A DNA stretch of 15,174 nucleotides from Crenothrix polyspora. Its GTDB lineage: Bacteria > Pseudomonadota > Gammaproteobacteria > Methylococcales > Methylomonadaceae. Location: NCBI GenBank assembly GCA_945903675.1, contig CAMDOP010000046.1:1-15174 (forward strand), in the 5' to 3' direction. A model generated the notes under the pieces. It had not been told where the DNA came from, searched no databases, and saw only the letters and a program-made list of their open reading frames with translations. Both the position numbers and the translations under genes were made by a program. Positions 7,323 through 14,255 of this stretch are shown piece after piece (within the stretch, counting starts at the first letter, position 1; each line of letters starts with the position of its first letter).

Positions 7323-7472
7323 ATGCTCCTAGGGGCGCTTTCTCATTCTTACACACATTTTAAAAACACATCATTGCGGCTTCCTAGCCGGTATGACGGT
7401 TTACTAAATGGTGTGTATAACGATGAGGTGGCGTTGATGGTGATTGGCTGGTTGTTATATCAGGGCTTGTAA
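7323..7472 (+). CDS. Possible small ORF, 49 aa, unrecognised
   Basis: This is an open frame from ATG to TAA. It fills the 141-bp gap between the minus-strand nucleotidyltransferase and DUF2380 genes and overlaps the last 13 bp of the latter. The C-terminal half (EVALMVIGWLLYQGL) is hydrophobic and its codons look normal for the region. There is no Shine-Dalgarno, and I recognise no family. It may be a remnant, a small membrane peptide or chance. Confidence 0.2.
   Translation: MLLGALSHSYTHFKNTSLRLPSRYDGLLNGVYNDEVALMVIGWLLYQGL
7377..7390. terminator. Small hairpin downstream of the DUF2380 gene
   Basis: CGGCT-TCCT-AGCCG is a perfect 5-bp stem. On the minus strand it is followed about 10 bases later by TTTTT, so it might weakly end the DUF2380 transcript before the nucleotidyltransferase gene. 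The stem is short and the T run distant. Confidence 0.25.
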
Positions 7473-8008
7473 ACAGACTTAGATGCCGGTGGAGGAGGGC
7501 TGTAAGACTTATCTAAGTTGTAATCTATCTTTGAAGTTAGCGTTTCAACCGCTTTTAATGTGAGTCTGCTTTCTCCACCTTTGGTTTCTACTACGTAGTT
7601 TTCTATCAAACCACCATCATTGGCCTTAATTAAATGTCCCATTAAATAAGCAAATAAAAAGCTAGGTTTATGCAGTCTGCCGACTAAGACATATTCAGCC
7701 CCTGCTTTTCTTGCAAGTGCAGCAGCGACATCGTTATGGTTAAAAAGATAACCAAAGCCAGCATTAGCTTGATGTTGAGCGGCTAGATCAATTGGAATGA
7801 TAATGTAACCTGCTTTTTTTAACTCAGCTTCCAACATAGCTTTTATAGCGCCTGTGCGTTCAATTTCAGCGGGTATGCCAGGCGCAAGGGTAACATCACT
7901 TAATTCAAAGTCTAAGATAGCAATACGCGTATTTGCTTTGACATTAGCACTTAATAAAGCTAACAAGACTAAGCTGAATAAAACAGATTTTTTAAAGTGA
8001 CTGATCAT
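7460..8008 (-). CDS. Secreted DUF2380-family protein
   Basis: From the ATG at 8008 the protein has 182 residues and opens with a clear signal peptide: two lysines (6-7), a hydrophobic core at 9-19 and a VKA cleavage site at about 23-25. The mature part starts NTRIAILDFEL and resembles the DUF2380 family of predicted periplasmic proteins, whose function I do not know. The frame is open up to an ATG at 8131, but that start would bury the signal peptide under 41 residues of arginine- and tyrosine-rich sequence unlike a leader. None of the in-frame ATG codons (8131, 8044, 8008) has a good Shine-Dalgarno. The C-terminus is proline-rich (SPPPPASKS). It is the most upstream gene of the minus-strand run, 141 bp before the nucleotidyltransferase. 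Confidence 0.7.
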   Translation of the reverse strand: MISHFKKSVLFSLVLLALLSANVKANTRIAILDFELSDVTLAPGIPAEIERTGAIKAMLEAELKKAGYIIIPIDLAAQHQANAGFGYLFNHNDVAAALARKAGAEYVLVGRLHKPSFLFAYLMGHLIKANDGGLIENYVVETKGGESRLTLKAVETLTSKIDYNLDKSYSPPPPASKSVYKP

Positions 8009-8311
8009 AAAATATACACGGTATGTACTTGAATTAAGGATCATAGTTGTTAGTTTGATGTAACCGCGTCGCCAGATAGAAAGCTGGTGGTCATATAAAC
8101 TTTGCTTTAATGCTATCAGTAGCTGTCTCATGCAGCAAAGGTTTTATTGTGTATGAGCAAATTGCTTTGTTAATCATTAGTGGGATGTATAGTAAGGTTT
8201 TTGCGTTTTTTATTGAAACTCAACTCTTTATCACCTATGCTCCGCTTTAGTTTTGACTTAAAACTGAAACCTTGAAGTTTAATGCCCTAAATCACGCCCA
8301 CAGGAGACTGT
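8009..8311. other. Divergent intergenic region between the DUF2380 gene and pntA
   Basis: About 303 bp with no supported gene. It should hold promoters in both directions. For pntA the candidates are TTGACT (8253-8258) with TTTAAT (8278-8283), where the 19-base spacing is longer than ideal, and TATAGT at 8188-8193 with a poor -35. Nothing convincing was seen for the minus direction. The pntA Shine-Dalgarno AGGAG is at 8302-8306, 5 bases before its ATG. No strong hairpin or repeat was noticed. Confidence 0.5.
8253..8283 (+). promoter_or_regulatory. Candidate sigma-70-type promoter for pntAB
   Basis: TTGACT at 8253-8258 (5 of 6 consensus) and TTTAAT at 8278-8283 (5 of 6) are separated by 19 bases. 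Transcription would start near 8290, leaving a leader of about 20 bases that holds the AGGAG. The long spacer keeps this tentative. Confidence 0.3.
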
Positions 8312-9877
8312 ATGAAGATTGGTATCCCAAAAGAAATTCACCACGGTGAAATGCGTGTAGCCACGACACCCGAGGCTGCAGCACAAATAATAAAATTAGG
8401 ATTTTCCATTAGTATAGAAAGCGGAGCAGGGCTCGGCGCGAATATTTCTGATGAGGCTTACAAGGAGGCAGGCGTTGAGATCGTCGCGGATACGAAAGCC
8501 CTATGGAAACAATCTGACATTATTATGAAAGTGCGAGCCCCTGAGCTCAACCTTAAATTAGCCATAGACGAAACAGAGTTGTTAACACCTGGCGCAACTT
8601 TAATTAGTTTTATTTGGCCTGCCCAAAATGAAGACTTATTAAAGAAGCTGGCTGCTAAGGGCGTTACTGTACTGGCCATGGACAGCGTGCCACGTATGTC
8701 TAGAGCGCAAAAGTTGGATGCCTTAAGTTCCATGGCCAATATAGCCGGTTACCGAGCTATCATTGAAGCCGCACAACATTTCGGTCGCTTTTTTACCGGC
8801 CAAATTACCGCTGCAGGTAAAATTCCGCCGGCTAAAGTGTTAGTGATTGGGGCTGGTGTTGCAGGTTTAGCCGCTATCGGTACTGCAAAAGGCATGGGGG
8901 CTATCGTACGTTCCTTTGATACGCGTCCCGAAGTTAAAGAACAAATTGAAAGCATGGACGCTGAATTCTTGATGCTGGATTTCAAAGAAGAAGGCGCAGG
9001 CGCGGGTGGTTATGCTAAAACCATGTCTAAAGAATTCATTGAAGCCGAGATGGCTTTATTTGCTCAGCAAGCCAAAGAAGTCGATATTATCGTCACCACG
9101 GCCTTGATTCCAGGCAGACCCGCACCTAAACTCATCACCGCAGAAATGGTAGCTTCCATGAAAGCGGGTAGCGTTATTGTTGATTTAGCCGCAGAACAAG
9201 GCGGTAACTGTGAATTGACTGAAAAAGATCAAGTAGTCGTTAAGCATGACGTGACCGTTATAGGCTATACTAATTTACCCAGTCGTTTAGCCAATCAATC
9301 TAGTCAGCTTTATGCGACTAACCTTCGTCATTTATTAACAGAACTGTGTCCTGAAAAGAACGGTTTGCTCAATGTTAATATGGACGATGAAGTGATACGT
9401 GGTACCACGGTCATCAAAGAAGGTAATATCACTTGGCCCGCACCGCCACCAAAACTTTCTGCAGCGCCAGCGCCACAAACAGAAGCTCCGGCTTGTGCGG
9501 AAGTGCTTGCTCAACAAAAGAAATCATTTTTGCCTCCGGTCGTTAAGCAATTATTGCCTATCGTTATCGCTGGTTTAGTGTTGTTTGGCATCGGGGCTGT
9601 GGCACCTGAATCGTTCATGACCCATTTTACGGTTTTTGTCTTAGCCTGTTTCGTTGGTTATCAAGTGATCTGGAATGTTTCACATTCGTTGCATACACCT
9701 TTAATGAGTGTCACTAACGCTATCAGCAGTATTATTGTTATTGGGGCTGTGGTACAGGTCTCTACGGCTAATAATACTGTCACTATATTAGCGGGTTCCG
9801 CTATCTTACTCGTGTCTATTAATATCTTCGGTGGCTTCTTAGTCACTCGTCGTATGTTAGAAATGTTCAGAAAATAA
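8312..9877 (+). CDS. pntA: NAD(P) transhydrogenase subunit alpha
   Basis: Alpha subunit of the inner-membrane proton-translocating transhydrogenase, which uses proton entry to drive hydride transfer from NADH to NADP+. The cytoplasmic NAD(H)-binding domain I (about 1-380) shows GIPKE at 4-8, RVATTPE at 15-21, SRAQKLDALSSMANIAGYRA at 130-149 and the Rossmann loop GAGVAG at 180-185. A proline/alanine-rich linker (about 376-395) leads to four membrane helices, roughly 413-430, 437-455, 469-484 and 488-510. The SHSLHTPLMSVTNAIS block (457-472) is typical of domain II. The 521 residues match the single-chain E. coli type (510) and not the split PntAA/PntAB form. The ATG has AGGAG 5 bases upstream. 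pntB follows after 12 bp. Confidence 0.97.
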   Translation: MKIGIPKEIHHGEMRVATTPEAAAQIIKLGFSISIESGAGLGANISDEAYKEAGVEIVADTKALWKQSDIIMKVRAPELNLKLAIDETELLTPGATLISFIWPAQNEDLLKKLAAKGVTVLAMDSVPRMSRAQKLDALSSMANIAGYRAIIEAAQHFGRFFTGQITAAGKIPPAKVLVIGAGVAGLAAIGTAKGMGAIVRSFDTRPEVKEQIESMDAEFLMLDFKEEGAGAGGYAKTMSKEFIEAEMALFAQQAKEVDIIVTTALIPGRPAPKLITAEMVASMKAGSVIVDLAAEQGGNCELTEKDQVVVKHDVTVIGYTNLPSRLANQSSQLYATNLRHLLTELCPEKNGLLNVNMDDEVIRGTTVIKEGNITWPAPPPKLSAAPAPQTEAPACAEVLAQQKKSFLPPVVKQLLPIVIAGLVLFGIGAVAPESFMTHFTVFVLACFVGYQVIWNVSHSLHTPLMSVTNAISSIIVIGAVVQVSTANNTVTILAGSAILLVSINIFGGFLVTRRMLEMFRK

Positions 9878-9889
9878 CAGGAAATTATT

Positions 9890-11284
9890 ATGTCTCATAG
9901 TTTAGTTACGATGTCATATATCGTTGCCGCCATTTTGTTCATTTTAAGTCTGAGTGGTTTAAGTAATCAGGAATCGGCCCGTAAAGGTAATTATTACGGT
10001 ATGTTAGGGATGGCGATTGCTATAGTCGCGACCACTTTAAGTGCTTCGGTCAGCGTTTACGGTGTATTGATTGCTGCTATCGCTATCGGTGGTTTGATTG
10101 GTGCTAAAGCCGCCTTAAAAGTTGAAATGACCCAAATGCCCGAGCTTGTTGCCATTATGCACAGTTTGGTCGGTTTGGCTGCAGTATTAGTCGGTTATGC
10201 CAATTTCATGGATAGCTCTATTGCCATCACTGGGGTTGAAAAAACAGTACATGATGTGGAAATTTATATCGGCATATTGATTGGTGCTGTGACTTTTTCA
10301 GGTTCAGTCATTGCTTTTGGTAAGTTGAGTGAAAAAATCAATGGTAAGCCTTTGTTATTACCAGGTCGTCATTGGTTTAATTTAACACTGTTGTTTGCGG
10401 TAATCGGCTTAGGTGCTATGTTCGTGCAGCAAACAGAGGTGGGTGGTGAGGCGATTATACCTTTAGCTATAATGACCGGTATTGCCATACTGTTTGGTAT
10501 CCACATGGTAATGGCTATCGGTGGTGCTGATATGCCTGTGGTTATTTCCATGCTCAACAGTTATTCAGGTTGGGCAGCAGCAGCTACTGGTTTTATGCTC
10601 AGTAATGATTTGTTGATCGTTACCGGAGCTTTAGTCGGTAGTAGTGGCGCGATCTTGAGTTACATCATGTGCCGCGCCATGAATAGACATTTCTTAAGCG
10701 TTATTGCTGGTGGTTTTGGTACTTCTTCTGGTGGTGAGGCTGCAGCTATTGAAGGCGAAGTACAGCCTATCGAAGCTGAAGAAGTGGCTAAGTTGTTGCA
10801 AGATTCAAAAAACATCATGATTATCCCAGGTTATGGGATGGCCGTGGCACAAGCGCAGCATACCGTGAATGAAATCACTAAGTTGTTACGTGATAAGGGT
10901 AAAAAAGTACGTTTTGGTATCCATCCAGTTGCTGGTCGTATGCCGGGCCACATGAACGTATTATTAGCCGAAGCTAAAGTGCCTTATGACATCGTTTATG
11001 AAATGGATGAAATCAACGATGATTTCGGTAATGTTGATGTCTCTATCGTAATCGGCGCTAATGATATCGTTAATCCCTCTGCGCTAAATGATCCTAATAG
11101 CCCGATTGCCGGTATGCCGGTTATAGAATGCTGGAAAGGTGAAACTACAATCGTACTCAAACGCAGTATGGCTTCTGGTTATGCCGGTATCGGTAATCCT
11201 TTGTTCGTACTCGATAACACCCGTATGTTGTTTGGTGATGCGAATGCCACTATGCAGGCGGTGTTGAAAGCGTTGAAGGGCTAA
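9890..11284 (+). CDS. pntB: NAD(P) transhydrogenase subunit beta
   Basis: Beta subunit of the same complex. The N-terminal part (about 1-265) is a bundle of membrane helices. It carries His91 in TQMPELVAIMHS (the E. coli beta-His91 position, in the proton path) and Asp214 in GGADMPVVIS (E. coli Asp213). The C-terminal domain III (about 290-464) binds NADP(H), with GYGMAVAQAQ at 314-323, HPVAGRMPGHMN at 345-356 and KRSMASGYAG at 424-433. At 464 residues it is near the E. coli length (462). AGGAAA lies 5 bases before the ATG and only 12 bp separate it from pntA, so the two form one operon. A long imperfect hairpin follows the stop. Confidence 0.97.
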   Translation: MSHSLVTMSYIVAAILFILSLSGLSNQESARKGNYYGMLGMAIAIVATTLSASVSVYGVLIAAIAIGGLIGAKAALKVEMTQMPELVAIMHSLVGLAAVLVGYANFMDSSIAITGVEKTVHDVEIYIGILIGAVTFSGSVIAFGKLSEKINGKPLLLPGRHWFNLTLLFAVIGLGAMFVQQTEVGGEAIIPLAIMTGIAILFGIHMVMAIGGADMPVVISMLNSYSGWAAAATGFMLSNDLLIVTGALVGSSGAILSYIMCRAMNRHFLSVIAGGFGTSSGGEAAAIEGEVQPIEAEEVAKLLQDSKNIMIIPGYGMAVAQAQHTVNEITKLLRDKGKKVRFGIHPVAGRMPGHMNVLLAEAKVPYDIVYEMDEINDDFGNVDVSIVIGANDIVNPSALNDPNSPIAGMPVIECWKGETTIVLKRSMASGYAGIGNPLFVLDNTRMLFGDANATMQAVLKALKG

Positions 11285-11293
11285 GTTCAAAGT

Positions 11294-11330
11294 ATGGTTG
11301 GATTAACGGTTAATCTGTTAACCCAACCAT
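11294..11330 (+). terminator. Hairpin after pntAB
   Basis: ATGGTTGG (11294-11301) pairs with CCAACCAT (11323-11330). After one mismatch, TTAAC (11303-11307) pairs with GTTAA (11317-11321), giving 13 paired bases around a 9-base loop. The tail TTATGATTACTTT is only moderately T-rich. The GTTAACCCAAC arm recurs at 13000-13010, so this may be a degenerate dispersed palindrome that serves as the pntAB terminator. Confidence 0.5.
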
Positions 11331-11359
11331 TTATGATTACTTTACATCAGGAAATTGCT

Positions 11360-11627
11360 TTGCCTACCATATCAATGTTTTATGGGATTATCATTCGTAT
11401 GTATTTTTGCGCCTGGTGAACATCCTCCACCGCACTTTCATGTCTACTATGCCGAATATACAGCCACGGTAGATTTACGTACTTGCGAGTTGATTGAGGG
11501 GAATTTACCGAGAAAACAAATAAAGCTAGTTCTAGCATGGGCTGAATTACATCAAGAAGAGCTTGCGAATGATTGGGGTTTGGTGATGAATGGTGAGGAG
11601 CCTTTTAAGATCAAACCCTTACAATAA
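11360..11627 (+). pseudogene. DUF4160-family gene interrupted by a +1 frameshift
   Basis: DUF4160 proteins are small (about 80-90 aa), of uncertain function and often next to DUF2442. The family N-terminus MPTISMFYGIIIRMYF is read from a TTG at 11360, with AGGAAA 5 bases upstream. That frame stops at 11417-11419. The rest, starting APGEHPPPHFHVYY and ending at 11627, is in the next frame. Removing one T from the run of five at 11404-11408 joins MYF directly to APGEH and restores an 88-residue protein of normal family length. The long frame on its own can begin at a TTG at 11355, but its first 18 residues do not look like the family. The cause could be a real mutation, slippage on the T run or a sequencing error. 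The Shine-Dalgarno of the next gene begins at this stop codon. Confidence 0.8.
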
Positions 11628-11637
11628 AGGATATGCT

Positions 11638-11877
11638 ATGTACCCATCGGTAACGTCTGTTATTCCACGAGAAGATTATTTACTTGATATTACCTTTAAT
11701 AACGGTGAAAACGGCACATTGGATATGAAGCCATACTTAGATTTTGGAGTTTTTAATCGAATTAAAGACTACAGTTCTTTTAAAAAAGTTTCAGTGGCTT
11801 TTGATACGATTGAATGGGAAGCAGGAGTCGATCTTGATCCTGAATTTGTTTATGATAAATGCGGAAACTCTAAATAA
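11638..11877 (+). CDS. DUF2442-family protein
   Basis: Small protein of 79 residues whose family is commonly encoded beside DUF4160. It reads MYPSVTSVIPREDYLLDI at the N-terminus, then the family-like TFNNGENGTLDMKPYLD (19-35) and a C-terminal VDLDPEF near 65-71. The ATG at 11638 has AAGG 7 bases upstream. An earlier in-frame GTG-type start near 11590 lies inside the DUF4160 gene and is not needed. It overlaps the HigA-like gene downstream by 26 bp in another frame. Its exact activity is unknown; family members are discussed as parts of toxin-antitoxin-like modules. Confidence 0.82.
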   Translation: MYPSVTSVIPREDYLLDITFNNGENGTLDMKPYLDFGVFNRIKDYSSFKKVSVAFDTIEWEAGVDLDPEFVYDKCGNSK

Positions 11878-12211
11878 AGATGAATATCAATCTTTAGTTG
11901 AATCGCTTGATGAGTTGCTAGATTCTGGTGCTGCAGACGAGGCGCATCCTTTAGCGGGTCTTGCTTGTATGGTAGGTGAATTATTCTCAGCTTACGAGAA
12001 AAAGCATTATCAAATGCCTACGGAAATGAGTGGCGTCGAGGCCTTATGCTTTTTTATGGAGCGTGATAACTTACGTCAACAAGATTTGCCGGAGATTGGT
12101 AATCAAGCCAAGGTATCGGAAGTGTTATCAGGTCGCCGTGCTATTAACCTACGTCAAGCAAAAAACTTGGCACTGCGCTTTGCTGTTCCTTTGACTTTAT
12201 TTATCGACTAA
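11852..12211 (+). CDS. HigA-like antitoxin / XRE-type HTH protein
   Basis: The 119 residues have a HigA (COG5499-type) layout. An acidic N-terminal helix (KDEYQSLVESLDELLDSG at 9-26) and a middle helix with AYEKKHY (47-53) precede a C-terminal helix-turn-helix (about 66-115) containing DLPEIGNQAKVSEVLSGRRA. HigA proteins neutralise HigB RNases and repress their own operon; no HigB-like gene is next to this one. The start is the ATG at 11852, inside the end of the DUF2442 gene and without a Shine-Dalgarno, so it probably depends on coupling. The frame is open back to 11744, but residues from there are a hydrophobic out-of-frame reading of the DUF2442 gene. Confidence 0.82.
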   Translation: MINAETLNKDEYQSLVESLDELLDSGAADEAHPLAGLACMVGELFSAYEKKHYQMPTEMSGVEALCFFMERDNLRQQDLPEIGNQAKVSEVLSGRRAINLRQAKNLALRFAVPLTLFID

Positions 12212-12296
12212 TGGGTTATTTTCTATAAGCTTCAGCCTAATTAGTTCACCTAGAACTTATTCTTAGCAGTGAGAGCAATCGCCACAAGGATCAGCC

Positions 12297-12989
12297 ATGA
12301 CTAAACCACTACAATCACCTACTGTTACTAATCCCAGCGTTTTAACACCCGTACATCCTGCCATTGAAACCTATATGCGTGGTTTGCTAGAGCCTACGGA
12401 TCATCCCGTACTCTTGGAAATGGAAGCCTTGGCACAAAAAAACAACTTTCCTATTGTCGGTAGATTAGTTGGCGTGTTTTTAGAAACTATGGCCAAAATG
12501 GTGAATGCTCAGCGAGTCTTCGAGTTTGGTAGCGGCTATGGCTATTCCGCTTATTGGTTTGCCAAAGCGGTAGGTGAAAATGGACAAGTCATATGCAGTG
12601 AAGCCGATCTTCTCAATCAGCAAAAAGCCGAGCGCTATCTCAGTGCCGCTGGTTTATGGGATCGTATAGATTTTCGTGCTGATATGGCTCAGGCGGCCTT
12701 TGCAGATACCACTGGCTTATTCGATGTTTGTTATAACGATGTTGATAAAGGTGATTATCCTGAAGTTTGGTTGATGGCTAAAGACCGTGTGCGCCCGGGT
12801 GGTTTATATATCGCCGATAATGTGCTTTGGCGCGGTAGAGTGGCTGTAGAGCAATATTCCGATGTCTTCACCGGTTGGACTGAAGCGATACGTGAACATA
12901 ATCGCTTGATATTCAATGATCCAGACTTTGATGCCTTTATTAATCCAACGCGTGACGGTGTGCTGGTTGCTCGTAGGAAAGTGTTGTAA
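12297..12989 (+). CDS. SAM-dependent O-methyltransferase (Methyltransf_3 type)
   Basis: Class I methyltransferase of the cation-dependent catechol/caffeoyl-CoA O-methyltransferase type; substrate not predictable. Seen: the SAM-binding motif I FEFGSGYGYS at 75-84, acidic residue Glu102 after the second strand, DVDK at 148-151, RPGGLYIADNVLW at 166-178 (Asp174-Asn175 are the usual metal ligands with Asp148), and a terminal GVLVARRK. The 230-residue length is typical. The ATG has AAGGA 6 bases upstream. It appears to be a single-gene unit, 85 bp after the HigA-like gene and followed by a palindromic hairpin. Confidence 0.88.
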   Translation: MTKPLQSPTVTNPSVLTPVHPAIETYMRGLLEPTDHPVLLEMEALAQKNNFPIVGRLVGVFLETMAKMVNAQRVFEFGSGYGYSAYWFAKAVGENGQVICSEADLLNQQKAERYLSAAGLWDRIDFRADMAQAAFADTTGLFDVCYNDVDKGDYPEVWLMAKDRVRPGGLYIADNVLWRGRVAVEQYSDVFTGWTEAIREHNRLIFNDPDFDAFINPTRDGVLVARRKVL

Positions 12990-13002
12990 TGGTTTTATCG
13001 TT

Positions 13003-13034
13003 AACCCAACATTGAGCTAATGTATAGTTGGGTT
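13003..13034 (+). terminator. Hairpin after the O-methyltransferase gene
   Basis: AACCCAAC (13003-13010) pairs with GTTGGGTT (13027-13034). The intervening sequence can form an inner stem ATT-GAGCT-AAT. No T tract follows. The left arm with its preceding GTT repeats the arm seen after pntB, and the motif resembles the GTTGGGTT...AACCCAAC palindromes I recall as widespread in proteobacteria. Confidence 0.4.
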
Positions 13035-13129
13035 GCGAATAGATGTCAGTTATATTATTAGCAAGTCGCTTTAAAGACATGAGTGGCTGTGGACATTCAC
13101 TCACAATCCAAGCTTTTTTAATGGTCAAT

Positions 13130-13157
13130 TTGCTAGATAATTATTGTAAAGTACAAT
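13130..13157 (+). promoter_or_regulatory. Candidate promoter of the BLUF gene
   Basis: TTGCTA (13130-13135) and TACAAT (13152-13157) are 16 bases apart. Transcription would begin about 24 bases before the BLUF ATG. The -10 matches consensus in 5 of 6 positions and the -35 in 4 of 6. Confidence 0.35.
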
Positions 13158-13187
13158 TAGGCTTTAAATAATTTAAAAGACTCGCCA

Positions 13188-13598
13188 ATGTATCGTTTGA
13201 TTTATATTAGTTCAGCTTGTCACCCACTAAATGCTGATGAACTTTCAGAGCTGTTAGATGTGTCAATCACGAATAATGCCTTAAGAAATATAACGGGATT
13301 TTTAATCTATGCCAAGGGTGACTTTATTCAAATTCTTGAAGGTAAAAAGGTTGATGTTGAGTTTATCTTCGATAAAATTTTAAATGACAATCGGCATCAT
13401 GGAATAAAGTTTCTTGTTAGAGAAAATATCAAACGTCGTAGTTTCGAGACATGGTCTATGGGATTTAAAGCCTTGCAGTCGCATGAGCTTATGTCGGTCG
13501 ATCACTGTACACCCACAACAAACGTAAAAACATTAGCCAAATACAAGATAGCTGTGAAAATTTATCAGAGGGCTCTGAAAACTTTAGTGCTTGAGTAG
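13188..13598 (+). CDS. Stand-alone BLUF-domain blue-light sensor
   Basis: FAD-binding photoreceptor domain covering residues 1 to about 95. The photocycle residues of AppA (Tyr21, Asn45, Gln63, Trp104, Met106) align without gaps to Tyr6, Asn30, Gln48, Trp89 and Met91, so the domain should be photoactive. Recognisable blocks are RLIYIS at 3-8, ITGFLIY at 35-41, FIQILEG at 46-52 and WSMGF at 89-93. Residues 94-136 form a short C-terminal extension, basic and probably helical (LAKYKIAVKIYQRALKTL), with no EAL, GGDEF or cyclase output domain. Such short proteins usually signal through a separate partner. The ATG has only a weak AAAAGA upstream. No obvious partner is adjacent. Confidence 0.93.
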   Translation: MYRLIYISSACHPLNADELSELLDVSITNNALRNITGFLIYAKGDFIQILEGKKVDVEFIFDKILNDNRHHGIKFLVRENIKRRSFETWSMGFKALQSHELMSVDHCTPTTNVKTLAKYKIAVKIYQRALKTLVLE

Positions 13599-13675
13599 GG
13601 TGTAATTGGGCTGCACTTTTGGCAATCCAACATATTAACGATTACTGTTTAAAATAGTTCCCATTAAAACCGTTC

Positions 13676-14053
13676 TTATTTAGCAATATTGACTAACCAT
13701 CCACCATCACCTTTACAGTTCTTTTGACCTTCAGCGTTAATGCTTATTCTGGCAAAATCATCATGTAATGATTTAGGTAGCGTGCCTTTTACTAGAAAGC
13801 CGGCGGCGTCTTTTGGTGTAATACTTAATTCAACTGGCAAACCTTTTACAGTCACTTTGATAGTCGTTGGGTAGGTGTTTGCCGAGGCCAAAAAAGAAAA
13901 CGAAGCGCCTGCTGCTATCGTAGAGTTTTCAGCCGGTATAAATTGACTAAACTCTGGTTTGGTACAGGATTTTGAACTACTGCTACTGCCGTAAGCCCAT
14001 AAGTTACTGGATACTAAGAGTAAGATAAAAAAAACATAGAACTTTAATTTCAT
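13676..14053 (-). CDS. Small secreted protein of unknown function
   Basis: The 125-residue protein has a typical signal peptide: Lys2 and Lys4, a hydrophobic core at about 5-16 (FYVFFILLLVSS) and probable cleavage after NLWA at about residue 20. The mature N-terminus is a serine run (YGSSSSSKS) followed by Cys30; a second cysteine lies near the end (Cys113), so a disulfide in the periplasm is possible. The body alternates polar and hydrophobic residues like a beta-sandwich (TIKVTVKGLPVELSI). I do not recognise a named family. The ATG has a modest AGG about 8 bases upstream. It converges with the BLUF gene with 77 bp between them. Confidence 0.75.
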   Translation of the reverse strand: MKLKFYVFFILLLVSSNLWAYGSSSSSKSCTKPEFSQFIPAENSTIAAGASFSFLASANTYPTTIKVTVKGLPVELSITPKDAAGFLVKGTLPKSLHDDFARISINAEGQKNCKGDGGWLVNIAK

Positions 14054-14092
14054 GATGATGCCTGGGTTATGAGGTCGGGCAACTAAAAGGCG

Positions 14093-14227
14093 TAGGTTAA
14101 GCTACACGACTGATAGTTTGATTATTTGGCTAGCACTTAAGGCGGGCAGATGCCTAGTTTAACCTTTCGCCCTGAGCCTTTAGTCTGCGCTCAGGAGAGC
14201 ATTGTCTAAAAGTGAAAGGATAACCTA
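14093..14227. other. Intergenic segment rich in nested inverted repeats
   Basis: In the 202-bp gap between two small minus-strand genes, TAGGTTA (14093-14099) is complementary to TAACCTA (14221-14227). CCTTTC (14163-14168) is complementary to GAAAGG (14214-14219). CCTGAGC (14171-14177) is complementary to GCTCAGG (14189-14195). These nest into one long stem with an inner 7-bp hairpin. It could be an mRNA leader, an attenuator or a small RNA; no promoter or T-run terminator fixes which. Confidence 0.3.
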
Positions 14228-14255
14228 AACTGATCCACCTTAAGTTGGTAGTCGA

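Noticed and set aside
8009..8131. 41-residue N-terminal extension of the DUF2380 protein
   Set aside because: It would place a well-formed signal peptide in the interior. The start at 8131 has no Shine-Dalgarno either.
11744..11851. N-terminal extension of the HigA-like protein
   Set aside because: These residues are an out-of-frame hydrophobic reading of the DUF2442 gene; HigA-like homology begins near 11852.
11638..12211. Calling DUF2442 plus HigA a proven toxin-antitoxin pair
   Set aside because: No HigB-type or other known toxin is recognisable. The pairing is suggested only by gene order, and the DUF4160 gene is frameshifted.
12745..12752. Loss of a metal ligand in the O-methyltransferase (ND-VDK in place of the usual ID-ADK)
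   Set aside because: Both aspartates are kept; only a neighbouring hydrophobic residue differs.
12940..13128. 62-codon minus-strand ORF after the O-methyltransferase
   Set aside because: It overlaps the end of a firm gene and a palindromic hairpin and has no ribosome binding site or family resemblance.
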